Of a DNA stretch of 64,000 nucleotides, positions 26,713 through 34,945 are shown one piece after another (the stretch's first letter is position 1; every line of letters starts with the position of its first letter). The notes beneath the pieces are model-generated. The model saw only the letters and a program-made list of their open reading frames with translations. It ran no database searches and had not been told where the DNA came from. The stretch is from Pseudomonas sp. UBA4617 (GTDB lineage: Bacteria; Pseudomonadota; Gammaproteobacteria; Pseudomonadales; Pseudomonadaceae): the NCBI RefSeq assembly GCF_002386445.1, contig NZ_DGIR01000026.1, positions 62,001 through 126,000 on the forward strand. Direction: 5' to 3'. Both the position numbers and the translations under genes were made by a program.

Positions 26713-26737
26713 ATTCTTAAACAGTATTTTTAAGAAT
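26713..26737. promoter_or_regulatory. candidate operator upstream of oscA-sbp (CysB-like site)
   Basis: A perfect inverted repeat ATTCTTAAA / TTTAAGAAT with a 7-base spacer sits in an AT-rich island about 90 bases before the oscA start. Sulfate-uptake operons in related bacteria are controlled by the LysR-type regulator CysB, which binds AT-rich sites, so a CysB role is likely but unproven. Confidence 0.45.
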
Positions 26738-26824
26738 AACCTTGCCTCACTACTATTGCCCCAAGCCAGGCGTAATCCCCCATTCAAACCTCAGCCCGGC
26801 AACCTCACTCCAAGGAGAACGAGC

Positions 26825-27007
26825 ATGAGTGCATCCCTGCGTAGCATCGACGGTCAGGACGAAGCCACCATTCTGCGGGAAATCCAGAGCGCCCTGCGCG
26901 ACCTGCGTTTCGGTGCGGTGGAGATCACTGTGCACAACGCTCAGGTCGTACAGATCGAGCGCAAGGAGAAATTCCGCCTGCAACAGCCCGGCAACAAGAC
27001 CGGCTGA
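26825..27007 (+). CDS. oscA: OscA / YezD-type small protein (DUF2292), sulfur-linked
   Basis: This 60-residue protein of the DUF2292 family has the signature ILREIQSALRDLRFGAVEIT followed by a basic strand IERKEKFRL. OscA-type genes sit upstream of sbp-cysTWA in pseudomonads and are induced when sulfate is scarce; the exact molecular role is not known. The ATG follows CAAGGAGAACGAGC. sbp begins 47 bases downstream in the same direction, so it belongs to the sulfate operon. Confidence 0.88.
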   Translation: MSASLRSIDGQDEATILREIQSALRDLRFGAVEITVHNAQVVQIERKEKFRLQQPGNKTG

Positions 27008-27054
27008 CGCGCCACCCATTCAAAACTAGAAAAATGCCAATTGGGAGCTTCACC

Positions 27055-28062
27055 ATGTCCATCCGCCGTTATGCGCTCGCCGCCCTGGCCAGCGCTGTTT
27101 TTGCCGGTTCCGCCATCGCCAAGGACTACGAACTGCTCAACGTGTCCTACGACCCGACCCGTGAGCTTTACCAGCAGTACAACGCCGAGTTCATCAAGCA
27201 CTGGCAACAGGCCCACCCGGGCGACACGGTGAAGATCCAGCAATCCCATGGTGGCTCGGGCAAGCAGGCCCGTGCGGTGATCGACGGCCTGCGCGCCGAC
27301 GTGGTGACCCTGGCCCTGGCCGGCGACATCGACGAAGTTGCCAAGCTCGGCAAGAGTTTGCCCGAGGACTGGCAGAAGCGTCTGCCGGACGCCAGCACGC
27401 CCTATACTTCGACCATCGTGTTCCTGGTGCGCAAGGGCAACCCGAAAGGCATCAAGGACTGGGGCGACCTGATCAAGAAGGATGTATCGGTCATTACCCC
27501 GAACCCGAAGACCTCCGGGGGCGCCCGCTGGAACTTCCTCGCCGCGTGGGCCTACGGCCTGAAGACCGGGGGGAGCGAAGACAAGGCCAAGGCCTACGTG
27601 CAGGAGCTGTTCAAGCACGTGCCGGTGCTGGACACCGGTGCGCGTGGCTCGACCATCACCTTCGTCAACAACGGCCAGGGCGACGTCCTGCTGGCCTGGG
27701 AAAACGAGGCCTTCCTGGCCCTGAAGGAGGACGGTGGCGCCGACAAGTTCGAAATCGTCGTGCCGTCGCTGTCGATCCTGGCCGAGCCGCCGGTGGCGGT
27801 GGTCGACAAGAACGCCGAGAAGAAGGGCAATACCGAGATTGCCAGCGAATACCTCAAGCACCTGTACAGCCCGGCCGGGCAGAAGATTGCTGCCGAGAAC
27901 TTCTACCGTCCGCGTGATGCCAAGGTAGCCGCCGAGTTCGGCAAGCAGTTCCCGAAACTGGACCTGGTGACTATCGACAAGGACTTCGGTGGCTGGAAAA
28001 CTGCACAGCCCAAGTTCTTCAATGATGGCGGTGTGTTCGACCAGATCTATCAGGCACAGTAA
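27055..28062 (+). CDS. sbp: sulfate ABC transporter substrate-binding protein
   Basis: This 335-residue periplasmic sulfate/thiosulfate-binding protein has a signal peptide of about 22 residues (MSIRRYALAALASAVFAGSA) followed by KDYELLNVSYDPTRELYQ, typical of Sbp/CysP. The SHGGSGKQARAV and NPKTSGGARWNFLAAW blocks contact the anion. The ATG at 27055 is chosen because TTGGGAGC lies 8-10 bases upstream. An in-frame ATG at 27034 would add seven non-signal residues. It passes sulfate to CysTWA. Confidence 0.96.
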   Translation: MSIRRYALAALASAVFAGSAIAKDYELLNVSYDPTRELYQQYNAEFIKHWQQAHPGDTVKIQQSHGGSGKQARAVIDGLRADVVTLALAGDIDEVAKLGKSLPEDWQKRLPDASTPYTSTIVFLVRKGNPKGIKDWGDLIKKDVSVITPNPKTSGGARWNFLAAWAYGLKTGGSEDKAKAYVQELFKHVPVLDTGARGSTITFVNNGQGDVLLAWENEAFLALKEDGGADKFEIVVPSLSILAEPPVAVVDKNAEKKGNTEIASEYLKHLYSPAGQKIAAENFYRPRDAKVAAEFGKQFPKLDLVTIDKDFGGWKTAQPKFFNDGGVFDQIYQAQ

Positions 28063-28077
28063 GCGCCAGGGAAAAGC

Positions 28078-28096
28078 GGGGCTGCAAGGCAGCCCC
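28078..28096 (+). terminator. GGGGCTGC hairpin after sbp
   Basis: The stem GGGGCTGC / GCAGCCCC has an AAG loop and sits just after the sbp stop. No T-run follows, so it probably allows partial readthrough into cysT. Confidence 0.55.
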
Positions 28097-28117
28097 AGGA
28101 TTCACAAGCCTGCACCG

Positions 28118-28137
28118 GCCCGGGATTGATCCCGGGC
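28118..28137 (+). terminator. second hairpin between sbp and cysT
   Basis: A perfect 9-bp stem GCCCGGGAT / ATCCCGGGC has a two-base loop and is followed by TTCGTG. Together with the preceding hairpin it separates the highly expressed binding protein from the permease genes. Confidence 0.6.
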
Positions 28138-28162
28138 TTCGTGCGTTCAACCAGGGATATTT

Positions 28163-28981
28163 ATGTCACGTCGCATTTCCCCCGTCATACCCGGCTTCGG
28201 GCTGACGCTGGGCTACACCTTGGTGTACCTCAGCCTGATCGTGCTGATACCGCTGGCCGCCATGTTCGTGCATGCCGCGCAGCTGACCTGGGAGCAGTTC
28301 TGGAATGTCATCAGCGCTCCGCGGGTGATCGCCGCGCTCAAGCTGAGTTTCGGCACCGCCCTGTTCGCCGCCATCATCAACGGCCTGATCGGCACCTTGC
28401 TGGCCTGGGTGCTGGTGCGCTACACCTTCCCTGGGCGCAAGGTCATCGATGCGATGATCGACCTGCCATTTGCCCTGCCCACCGCCGTTGCCGGCATCGC
28501 CCTGACTGCCTTGTACGCGCCTTCGGGCTGGGTCGGCCAGTTCGCCACCGACCTTGGCTTCAAGATCGCCTACACCCCGCTGGGCATCACCCTGGCCCTG
28601 ACCTTCGTCACCCTGCCGTTTGTGGTGCGCACGGTACAACCGGTGCTGGCCGACATCCCGCGCGAAGTCGAGGAGGCCGCTGCCTGCCTGGGCGCCAAGC
28701 CGTTGCAGGTGTTCCGCCATGTGCTGGCGCCGGCGCTGCTGCCCGCCTGGCTCACCGGCTTCGCCCTGGCCTTTGCCCGCGGTGTGGGCGAGTATGGATC
28801 GGTGATCTTCATTGCCGGCAACATGCCGATGAAGACCGAGATCCTGCCGTTGCTGATCATGGTCAAGCTCGACCAGTACGACTACACCGGCGCGACCTCC
28901 ATCGGCGTATTGATGCTGGTGGTTTCCTTCATCCTGCTGCTGCTGATCAACCTGCTGCAGCGCCGCATAGAAACCCCTTGA
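28163..28981 (+). CDS. cysT: sulfate ABC transporter permease CysT (CysU)
   Basis: This 272-residue inner-membrane permease has five to six hydrophobic segments and the coupling loop EEAAACLGAKPLQVFRHV. The N-terminal segment PVIPGFGLTLGYTLVYLSLI is typical for CysT. It partners with CysW and CysA to import sulfate and thiosulfate. The gene starts after the two sbp-cysT hairpins with a CAGGGATATT ribosome-binding region, and cysW follows after 11 bases. Confidence 0.96.
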   Translation: MSRRISPVIPGFGLTLGYTLVYLSLIVLIPLAAMFVHAAQLTWEQFWNVISAPRVIAALKLSFGTALFAAIINGLIGTLLAWVLVRYTFPGRKVIDAMIDLPFALPTAVAGIALTALYAPSGWVGQFATDLGFKIAYTPLGITLALTFVTLPFVVRTVQPVLADIPREVEEAAACLGAKPLQVFRHVLAPALLPAWLTGFALAFARGVGEYGSVIFIAGNMPMKTEILPLLIMVKLDQYDYTGATSIGVLMLVVSFILLLLINLLQRRIETP

Positions 28982-28992
28982 AGGAGGCCGGC

Positions 28993-29865
28993 ATGTCCAG
29001 TTCAACCCTGAATGCAACCGCCGCCGCCAACGCCGCCCGCCGTGGCAGTGCGACTTCGCGGCGCGTCCTGATCAGCCTTGGCTGGCTGGTATTCGCGCTG
29101 TTCCTGCTGCTGCCGCTGGTGATCGTGGTATCGCAGGCACTGAAGAACGGCTTTGGCACGTTCTTCGAGGCGATCCTCGAGCCGGATGCTTTGTCGGCGC
29201 TGAAGCTGACCTTGATCGCGGTGGTCATTTCGGTACCGCTCAACCTGGTGTTCGGGGTCAGCGCCGCCTGGTGCGTGAGCAAGTACACGTTCCGCGGCAA
29301 GAGCCTGCTGGTCACGCTGATCGACCTGCCGTTCTCGGTTTCGCCGGTGATCGCCGGCCTGGTGTACGTGCTCATGTTCGGCGCGCAGGGCCTGTTCGGG
29401 CCGTGGCTGCAGGACCACGACATCCAGATCGTGTTCGCTTTGCCGGGTATCGTCCTCGCCACCATATTTGTCACCGTGCCGTTCGTGGCCCGTGAACTGA
29501 TCCCGTTGATGCAGGAACAGGGCACGCAAGAGGAGGAGGCTGCGCGCCTGCTCGGCGCCAATGGCTGGCAGATGTTTTGGCATGTGACCCTGCCGAACAT
29601 CAAATGGGGCCTGATCTACGGCGTGGTGCTGTGCACCGCGCGGGCCATGGGCGAGTTTGGTGCCGTGTCGGTGGTGTCGGGCCATATTCGTGGCGTGACC
29701 AATACCCTGCCGCTGCACGTGGAGATCCTCTACAACGAGTACAACCACGTGGCGGCCTTCAGCGTGGCCAGCCTGCTGCTGATCATGGCGCTCTTCATCC
29801 TGCTGCTCAAGCAGTGGAGCGAGAACCGTATTAACCGCCTGCGCCACAGCGCCGCGGAGGAATGA
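28993..29865 (+). CDS. cysW: sulfate ABC transporter permease CysW
   Basis: This 290-residue permease partner of CysT has an Ala-rich N-terminus followed by a membrane helix (LISLGWLVFALFLLLPLVIV). The coupling loop is EEEAARLLGANGWQMFWHV. The ATG at 28993 follows AAGGAGG. Longer in-frame extensions upstream lie inside cysT and are not real. The gene ends 3 bases before cysA. Confidence 0.96.
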   Translation: MSSSTLNATAAANAARRGSATSRRVLISLGWLVFALFLLLPLVIVVSQALKNGFGTFFEAILEPDALSALKLTLIAVVISVPLNLVFGVSAAWCVSKYTFRGKSLLVTLIDLPFSVSPVIAGLVYVLMFGAQGLFGPWLQDHDIQIVFALPGIVLATIFVTVPFVARELIPLMQEQGTQEEEAARLLGANGWQMFWHVTLPNIKWGLIYGVVLCTARAMGEFGAVSVVSGHIRGVTNTLPLHVEILYNEYNHVAAFSVASLLLIMALFILLLKQWSENRINRLRHSAAEE

Positions 29866-29868
29866 TTC

Positions 29869-30858
29869 ATGTCGATCGAAGTTCGTAACGTCAGCAAGCG
29901 CTTCAACAGCTTCCAGGCACTGGACAACATCAACCTGGACATCAACAGCGGCGAGCTGGTTGCCCTGCTTGGCCCGTCCGGCTGTGGCAAGACCACCCTG
30001 CTGCGCATCATTGCCGGGCTGGAAACCCCCGACCAGGGCAATATCGTGTTCCATGGCGAAGACGTGTCCGGCCATGACGTGCGTGACCGCAACGTCGGTT
30101 TCGTGTTCCAGCACTACGCCTTGTTCCGTCACATGAGCGTGTTCGACAACGTCGCCTTCGGCCTGCGCATGAAGCCCAAGGGCGAGCGCCCGAGCGAAAG
30201 CAGGATTGCCGAAAAGGTGCATGAGCTGCTGAACATGGTGCAGCTGGACTGGCTGTCCGACCGCTACCCCGAACAGTTGTCCGGTGGCCAGCGCCAGCGT
30301 ATCGCCCTGGCCCGTGCGCTGGCGGTAGAGCCCAAGGTACTGCTGCTGGACGAGCCGTTCGGTGCCCTGGATGCCAAGGTGCGCAAGGAACTGCGCCGGT
30401 GGCTGGCGCGTCTGCACGAGGACATCAACCTGACGTCGGTATTCGTCACCCACGACCAGGAAGAAGCCATGGAAGTGGCTGACCGCATCGTGGTGATGAA
30501 CAAGGGTGTGATCGAGCAGATCGGCTCGCCGGGCGAGGTGTACGAGCACCCGGCCAACGATTTCGTCTACCACTTCCTGGGTGACTCCAACCGCCTGGCC
30601 TTGAGTGAGGGACACCATGTGCTGTTCCGCCCGCACGAAGTGTCGTTGTCGCGGCACGAGACCGAGGGGCACCATGCCGCCGAGGTGCGCGATATCCGAC
30701 CGCTGGGCGCTACCACGCGGGTGACCCTGAAGGTGGAAGGGCAGAGCGAGCTGATCGAGGCCGAGGTGGTCAAGGACCATGACAGCCTGACCGGGTTGGC
30801 GCGGGGCGAGACATTGTTCTTCCGGCCGAAGGTCTGGCAGAAAGTGGCGGATATCTGA
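29869..30858 (+). CDS. cysA: sulfate/thiosulfate ABC transporter ATP-binding protein
   Basis: This 329-residue ATPase energises the CysTW permease. Walker A GPSGCGKT is at residues 35-42. The signature LSGGQRQRIALARALAVEP and Walker B LLLDEPFGALDAKV follow. A C-terminal TOBE domain covers about 240-329. It begins with GGAGG three bases after cysW and ends at a strong intrinsic terminator, closing the operon. Confidence 0.97.
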   Translation: MSIEVRNVSKRFNSFQALDNINLDINSGELVALLGPSGCGKTTLLRIIAGLETPDQGNIVFHGEDVSGHDVRDRNVGFVFQHYALFRHMSVFDNVAFGLRMKPKGERPSESRIAEKVHELLNMVQLDWLSDRYPEQLSGGQRQRIALARALAVEPKVLLLDEPFGALDAKVRKELRRWLARLHEDINLTSVFVTHDQEEAMEVADRIVVMNKGVIEQIGSPGEVYEHPANDFVYHFLGDSNRLALSEGHHVLFRPHEVSLSRHETEGHHAAEVRDIRPLGATTRVTLKVEGQSELIEAEVVKDHDSLTGLARGETLFFRPKVWQKVADI

Positions 30859-30870
30859 GCCGCCTTCGAA

Positions 30871-30906
30871 CATGAAGAACCCGGGCGCTGTCCCGGGTTT
30901 TTCATG
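30871..30906 (+). terminator. intrinsic terminator after cysA
   Basis: The stem AACCCGGG / CCCGGGTT (30878-30899) is followed by five Ts and extended by CATGAA / TTCATG pairing. This is a clear rho-independent terminator. Confidence 0.9.
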
Positions 30907-31156
30907 CCTGGCGGGTGTCCGTGGCCGCTTCGCAGGCCTGGAAATCCCATGCATTGCGCGCATATTTTGCATGCGCCTGATGCACCGTTTTTTCCCGCCA
31001 CAGCCACAGCCCACGGAATCCGCGGCGTCGAAGCCATCGCGAAAAAAAGATATTCATTTAAGTTCTAAGTTTAATTTTAAACATTCCTTTAAGAGATAAG
31101 TCCCCTGGTTCCATGATTCAGATACACCCTGAATCGAGACCCTGGGAGTTTTATCA

Positions 31157-31942
31157 ATGGGTAATGTCCAGTCGGCCATGAAGGCCTACGCCCAGCCATG
31201 GCGCACCGCTCCGGGTGACTTGATCGAGCTTGGGCGCACGCTTCGCCTCCCGCTCGGCCAGCTGCGCCTGCAACGCACGCCTGTCAGCGCGCTCAAGCGC
31301 CGCGACAAGCTGGCGCTGGGCCTGCTGGTGCTGGCACTGCATGCTGCGGTGGCCTACTGGATCAGCCGGGCGCCTACGCCCGAGCTACCGGTAGTCCCGC
31401 CGCAGGTGCTGCCCATGACCATCGAATTCGCCGCGCCTGCCCCGCCTGTGGTCGAGCCGCCGCCACCTGCCCCGGCACCGCCTGTGGTCCAGCCGCCAGC
31501 GCCTGAAGTGATCGACGAACTGGCCAGCAAACCCAAGGCCAAGCCCAAACCTGTGCCCAAGCCGGTGGTAAAGCAACAACCCAAGCCGGTCGAAGCTGCG
31601 CCGTCGGTCCCCGTAGCCGCCCCGGCAGCACCGGCACCCGCGCCTGCCGTGCCCGCCCCGATAACCCCGGCATCGGCGAACGCCGCGTACCTGAAGAACC
31701 CGGCGCCGGAATATCCGCAGTTGGCCCAGCGCCGTGGCTGGGAGGGCACCGTGCTGTTGCGCGTCGAGGTGCTGCCCAGTGGCGCGCCCGGACAGATCCA
31801 GATCCAGAAGAGCAGTGGCCGCGATGCCCTCGACGCCGCCGCGCTGGCGGCAGTCAAGCGCTGGAGTTTCGTTCCGGCCAGGCAGGGCGACGTGGCCCAG
31901 ACCGGCTGGGTCAGTGTGCCGATCGATTTCAAGCTTCGCTAA
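31157..31942 (+). CDS. tonB: TonB energy transducer
   Basis: This 261-residue protein has about 50 cytoplasmic residues before a single anchor helix (about 51-69, KLALGLLVLALHAAVAYWIS). A long Pro/Ala/Val-rich periplasmic span covers about 72-172, including KPKAKPKPVPKPVVK. The C-terminal TonB domain contains NPAPEYPQLAQRRGWEGTV. It transmits proton-motive force via ExbBD to outer-membrane receptors. The cytoplasmic N-terminal extension is a feature also known from Pseudomonas TonB1. The gene heads a tonB-exbB-exbD operon. The 250-base upstream region is AT-rich, but I could not identify a convincing Fur box. Confidence 0.93.
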   Translation: MGNVQSAMKAYAQPWRTAPGDLIELGRTLRLPLGQLRLQRTPVSALKRRDKLALGLLVLALHAAVAYWISRAPTPELPVVPPQVLPMTIEFAAPAPPVVEPPPPAPAPPVVQPPAPEVIDELASKPKAKPKPVPKPVVKQQPKPVEAAPSVPVAAPAAPAPAPAVPAPITPASANAAYLKNPAPEYPQLAQRRGWEGTVLLRVEVLPSGAPGQIQIQKSSGRDALDAAALAAVKRWSFVPARQGDVAQTGWVSVPIDFKLR

Positions 31943-31972
31943 CTATTCCGCAGAACACAGGAAGACATCATC

Positions 31973-32692
31973 ATGAGCCTGCTGGCATCCCCACTCGAGT
32001 CCGTTGAAAGCGCAGTCATCTGGCTGTTGGTTGGTTTCTCTGTCGTCACTTGGGGCCTGGCCCTGGTCAAGGCCTCTCAGTTCGTGCGCTTGAAGCACCA
32101 GGACAAGCGCTTCCACCAGCAGTTCTGGGCCGCCTCGAGCCTGGACTCGGCCGCCGAGCCCAGCCACGAGCTGCCGGGCCCGGCTGCACGCGTGGCCCAG
32201 GCCGGCTACGCCGCCATCGCTGTGGGCGATACCCAGGCCAGCGACTTGAGCCACGCCATCAACCACCAGGACCGCCTGGAGCGTGCACTGCGCCAGCAGA
32301 TCGTGCGGGAGCGCCGCTCGCTGGAAACCGGCCTGGCGGTAGTCGCCAGTATCGGCAGCACGTCGCCCTTCATCGGCCTGTTCGGCACCGTGTGGGGCAT
32401 CATGGAAGCGCTCAAGGGCATCAGTGCGGCCGGCTCTGCCAGCCTGGAAACCGTCGCCGGGCCGATTGGTGCGGCACTGGTGGCCACCGGTGTGGGTATC
32501 GCCGTCGCGGTACCGGCGGTGCTGGTCTACAACTATTTCCTGCGCCGGCTCAAGCTCACTGCAGCCGACCTCGATGACTTCGCCCATGATTTCTACAGCC
32601 TGGCGCAGAAGAGTGCTTTCCGCGTACTGGTGCACCCGGCCGTGCACGCGCACCAGGGTGGGTTCTCCCAGCCAGTCAAGGAGGCTTCCTGA
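31973..32692 (+). CDS. exbB: TonB-system proton channel ExbB
   Basis: This 239-residue inner-membrane protein of the MotA/TolQ/ExbB family has a first helix near residues 12-32 (AVIWLLVGFSVVTWGLALV). The channel signature TSPFIGLFGTVWGIMEAL and a third helix (ALVATGVGIAVAVPAVLVYN) follow. It forms the pentameric channel around ExbD. It starts 30 bases after tonB and is followed by exbD after one base. Confidence 0.95.
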   Translation: MSLLASPLESVESAVIWLLVGFSVVTWGLALVKASQFVRLKHQDKRFHQQFWAASSLDSAAEPSHELPGPAARVAQAGYAAIAVGDTQASDLSHAINHQDRLERALRQQIVRERRSLETGLAVVASIGSTSPFIGLFGTVWGIMEALKGISAAGSASLETVAGPIGAALVATGVGIAVAVPAVLVYNYFLRRLKLTAADLDDFAHDFYSLAQKSAFRVLVHPAVHAHQGGFSQPVKEAS

Positions 32693-32693
32693 T

Positions 32694-33095
32694 ATGGCCT
32701 TCTCGACCCAGGACAATGACGAAGTCCTCAGTGAAATCAACGTTACGCCCCTGGTGGATGTGATGTTGGTGCTGCTGGTGGTATTCATCGTCACCGCGCC
32801 GCTGCTGACCAACGCGATTCCTGTGAACCTGCCCAAGACCGAGGCCGTGGCGCCGGTGGAACAGAAGGACCCGCTGGTGGTCAGCATCGATGGTGGTGGC
32901 AAGCTGTTCATCAACAAGGACCCGATCCAGCCAGATCTGCTGGAAACCAGCCTCAAGGCCGCCAAGGACAAGGACGCGCAAGTGCGTGTGCAGCTGCAGG
33001 CCGACGACGGTGTCAACTACGGCGAAGTGGCACGGGCCATGGCGGCGATCGAACGTGCGGGCATCAGCAAACTGGCGGTGATTACCGCGCGCTGA
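32694..33095 (+). CDS. exbD: TonB-system protein ExbD
   Basis: This 133-residue protein has a single membrane helix (VDVMLVLLVVFIVTAPLLTN) carrying the essential protonatable aspartate at residue 22. A periplasmic domain ending in ERAGISKLAVIT follows. The ATG is one base after the exbB stop and follows CAAGGAGGC. The gene ends at a clear terminator, closing a three-gene operon. Confidence 0.95.
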   Translation: MAFSTQDNDEVLSEINVTPLVDVMLVLLVVFIVTAPLLTNAIPVNLPKTEAVAPVEQKDPLVVSIDGGGKLFINKDPIQPDLLETSLKAAKDKDAQVRVQLQADDGVNYGEVARAMAAIERAGISKLAVITAR

Positions 33096-33125
33096 ACCCC
33101 GGCAACCCCCTTCAGGCAAGTGCTT

Positions 33126-33165
33126 ATGGGCCATATCTCTTGGCAGGGGATGGCCCATTTTTTTT
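33126..33165 (+). terminator. intrinsic terminator after exbD
   Basis: ATGGGCCA (33126-33133) pairs with TGGCCCAT (33151-33158), followed by a run of eight Ts. The loop is 17 bases. Confidence 0.85.
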
Positions 33166-33195
33166 GCCATAAGCGCCCGTCCAACGATCGCTTCG

Positions 33196-33220
33196 ATTTG
33201 TTATTTGGTTATTAACAAAT
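33196..33220. promoter_or_regulatory. palindromic candidate operator upstream of the RBBP9-like hydrolase
   Basis: ATTTGTTA and TAACAAAT form a perfect 8-bp inverted repeat with a 9-base spacer in an AT-rich patch about 80 bases upstream of the hydrolase start. It resembles a LysR-family type site. Given the sulfur-gene neighbourhood, CysB is one candidate. Confidence 0.35.
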
Positions 33221-33297
33221 AGCTTCCTATTCCTTTACCGATATAACTGCCGCCCTATACTGGTCTCCAAGCACGCAAACTTACTGGAGGCGTCCCC

Positions 33298-33879
33298 ATG
33301 CGCAACGAGTCGATCCGTTACCTGATTGTGCCGGGCTGGCAAGGATCGCCAGACAATCATTGGCAAAGCCACTGGCAGCGCACCCTGCCCAACAGTGCGC
33401 GGGTCGAGCAACAGGACTGGTTGACCCCGCAGCGCCAGGACTGGGTGCAGGCGCTGGAGCAGGCGATTGCCGCCGAGCGCTCGCCGGTCATCCTTATTGC
33501 CCACAGCCTGGGCTGCGTCACGGTCGCCCATTGGGCCGCCCAAGCCAGCCCGGCCTTGCTACGGCGGGTGCGTGGTGCCTTGCTGGTGGCGCCGGCGGAT
33601 GTCGAACGGCCCGGTTGCGCACCCGCCTTGCGCAACTTCGCGCCGATCCCGACCGAGGCGCTGCCGTTCCCCAGCCAGGTGGTCAGCTCGGACAACGACC
33701 CGGCCGTGAGCGTGCCACGGGCGTTGTACCTGGCCCAGGCGTGGGGCGCCGAAGCGGGGCTGCTGACCAACGCCGGACACATCAACGTCAAGTCCGGCCA
33801 TGAGCGTTGGGAGCAGGGGTTCGCTTACCTGTATCGCTTGCAGAACCGGGTCGAGCAGCGCGCGCTGCGCCGCGCCTGA
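33298..33879 (+). CDS. RBBP9/YdeN family alpha/beta hydrolase
   Basis: This 193-residue serine hydrolase has the family-defining N-terminus YLIVPGWQGSPDNHWQSHW and the nucleophile motif IAHSLGC with Ser70. Late in the sequence, SSDNDP and NAGHINVKSG supply the Asp and His of the triad. The protein is cytoplasmic with no signal peptide. The substrate is unknown; such enzymes act on small esters. It is followed after 61 bases by a sigma54-type AAA+ gene in the same direction, so the two may be co-transcribed. Confidence 0.88.
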   Translation: MRNESIRYLIVPGWQGSPDNHWQSHWQRTLPNSARVEQQDWLTPQRQDWVQALEQAIAAERSPVILIAHSLGCVTVAHWAAQASPALLRRVRGALLVAPADVERPGCAPALRNFAPIPTEALPFPSQVVSSDNDPAVSVPRALYLAQAWGAEAGLLTNAGHINVKSGHERWEQGFAYLYRLQNRVEQRALRRA

Positions 33880-33940
33880 TCACCCTATTGTTTACCGTTT
33901 GCGACGCCCGGCCACTGCAGGCCAGGGGCGGGAGTTCGTC

Positions 33941-34771
33941 ATGACTTTTCAAAACCCGTTTGGCCAGCCGTTGCTGACTTTCCCCGAACTGGACAAAAGC
34001 CCGCTGAGCATACGCGCCAAGGCGCTGGTATTCATCGACCCGCGTTCCCAACGGCTGCGCGAGCAACTCGAGCGCCTGGCGCCACAGCCCCTGCCGGTGC
34101 TGATCCGTGGCGAAACCGGCACCGGCAAGGAGCTGCTGGCTCGGCAAATTCACCGCGCCAGCGACCGCGGAGGGTTGTTCGTGTCGGTCAACTGCGCAGC
34201 CATCAGCCCCACCTATGCCGATGCCGAGCTGTTCGGCTACAGCGCCGGTAGCCACGCAGGCACGGCCAGCAGCCGCGCCGGCTGGTTTGGCTCGGCCAAC
34301 GGCGGCACGCTGTACCTGGACGAGATCGCCGACCTGCCGCTGGCCATTCAGGGCAAGCTGCTAGCCGCCCTGGAAAACCGCGAGGTTACCCGGGTAGGCG
34401 CGCAGCAGCCGCAGCCGGTGGATGTACGCCTGGTAGCCGCCACCAGCATCGACCTGGCCCGGGTGGTAAGCGCGGGGCGCTTCAACGAGCGCTTGTACCA
34501 GTACCTGCGCGAAGGGGCGCTGGAGCTGCCGCCACTGCGTGAGCGGCCGGGCGACATCCTGCCGTTGGCCGAATATTTCGTCGGTATCTACAGCGCGCGC
34601 CTGCAAAGGCCGGTGCCGCTGGTGAGCGAGGCCGCACAACAGCTACTGGAAGCGCACTTCTGGCCGGGCAATATCCGCGAGCTGGAGAACATTATTCACT
34701 TCGCCCTGCTGGTGAATGACGGCGAGGAAATTCTGCCGAAGGACCTGGATTTGCCCAGCCCTGCGCGCTAG
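33941..34771 (+). CDS. sigma54-type AAA+ protein lacking GAFTGA and HTH
   Basis: This 276-residue protein is a single AAA+ domain of the bacterial enhancer-binding family. Walker A GETGTGKE and the Walker B region GGTLYLDEIADLPL are intact, and sensor motifs LPPLRERPGDILPLAEYF and FWPGNIRELENIIHFA are present. The loop that normally reads GAFTGA and contacts sigma54 is GSHAGT here. There is no C-terminal Fis-type helix-turn-helix and no receiver domain. By domain it is a regulator, but it may act on sigma70 promoters, as TyrR-like proteins do, or be a co-regulator that relies on a partner for DNA binding. It lies between sulfur and methionine-type genes. Confidence 0.85.
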   Translation: MTFQNPFGQPLLTFPELDKSPLSIRAKALVFIDPRSQRLREQLERLAPQPLPVLIRGETGTGKELLARQIHRASDRGGLFVSVNCAAISPTYADAELFGYSAGSHAGTASSRAGWFGSANGGTLYLDEIADLPLAIQGKLLAALENREVTRVGAQQPQPVDVRLVAATSIDLARVVSAGRFNERLYQYLREGALELPPLRERPGDILPLAEYFVGIYSARLQRPVPLVSEAAQQLLEAHFWPGNIRELENIIHFALLVNDGEEILPKDLDLPSPAR

Positions 34772-34945
34772 ACGACGTTCATGAACAAAGTCGCTGATGG
34801 CGATTTGCTTTTGGCATAAGCAGCTAAATAAAAGATATTGTTGCGGAATAAAAAATCTAGGTATTGTCCGCCTTATGCCCGCTGATGAACCGGTTGGGCA
34901 CCCGATTCGCCATCGTCGATGGCCAGAACCAGAACAAGGACCACC

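Noticed and set aside
28126..28992. Long open frame ahead of cysW in the same frame
   Set aside because: It lies in the wrong frame of cysT. cysW starts at 28993 with its own AAGGAGG ribosome-binding site.
30907..31156. Fur box upstream of tonB
   Set aside because: The region is AT-rich, with GATATTCATTTAAG-like sequence, but does not match the 19-bp consensus well enough to call.
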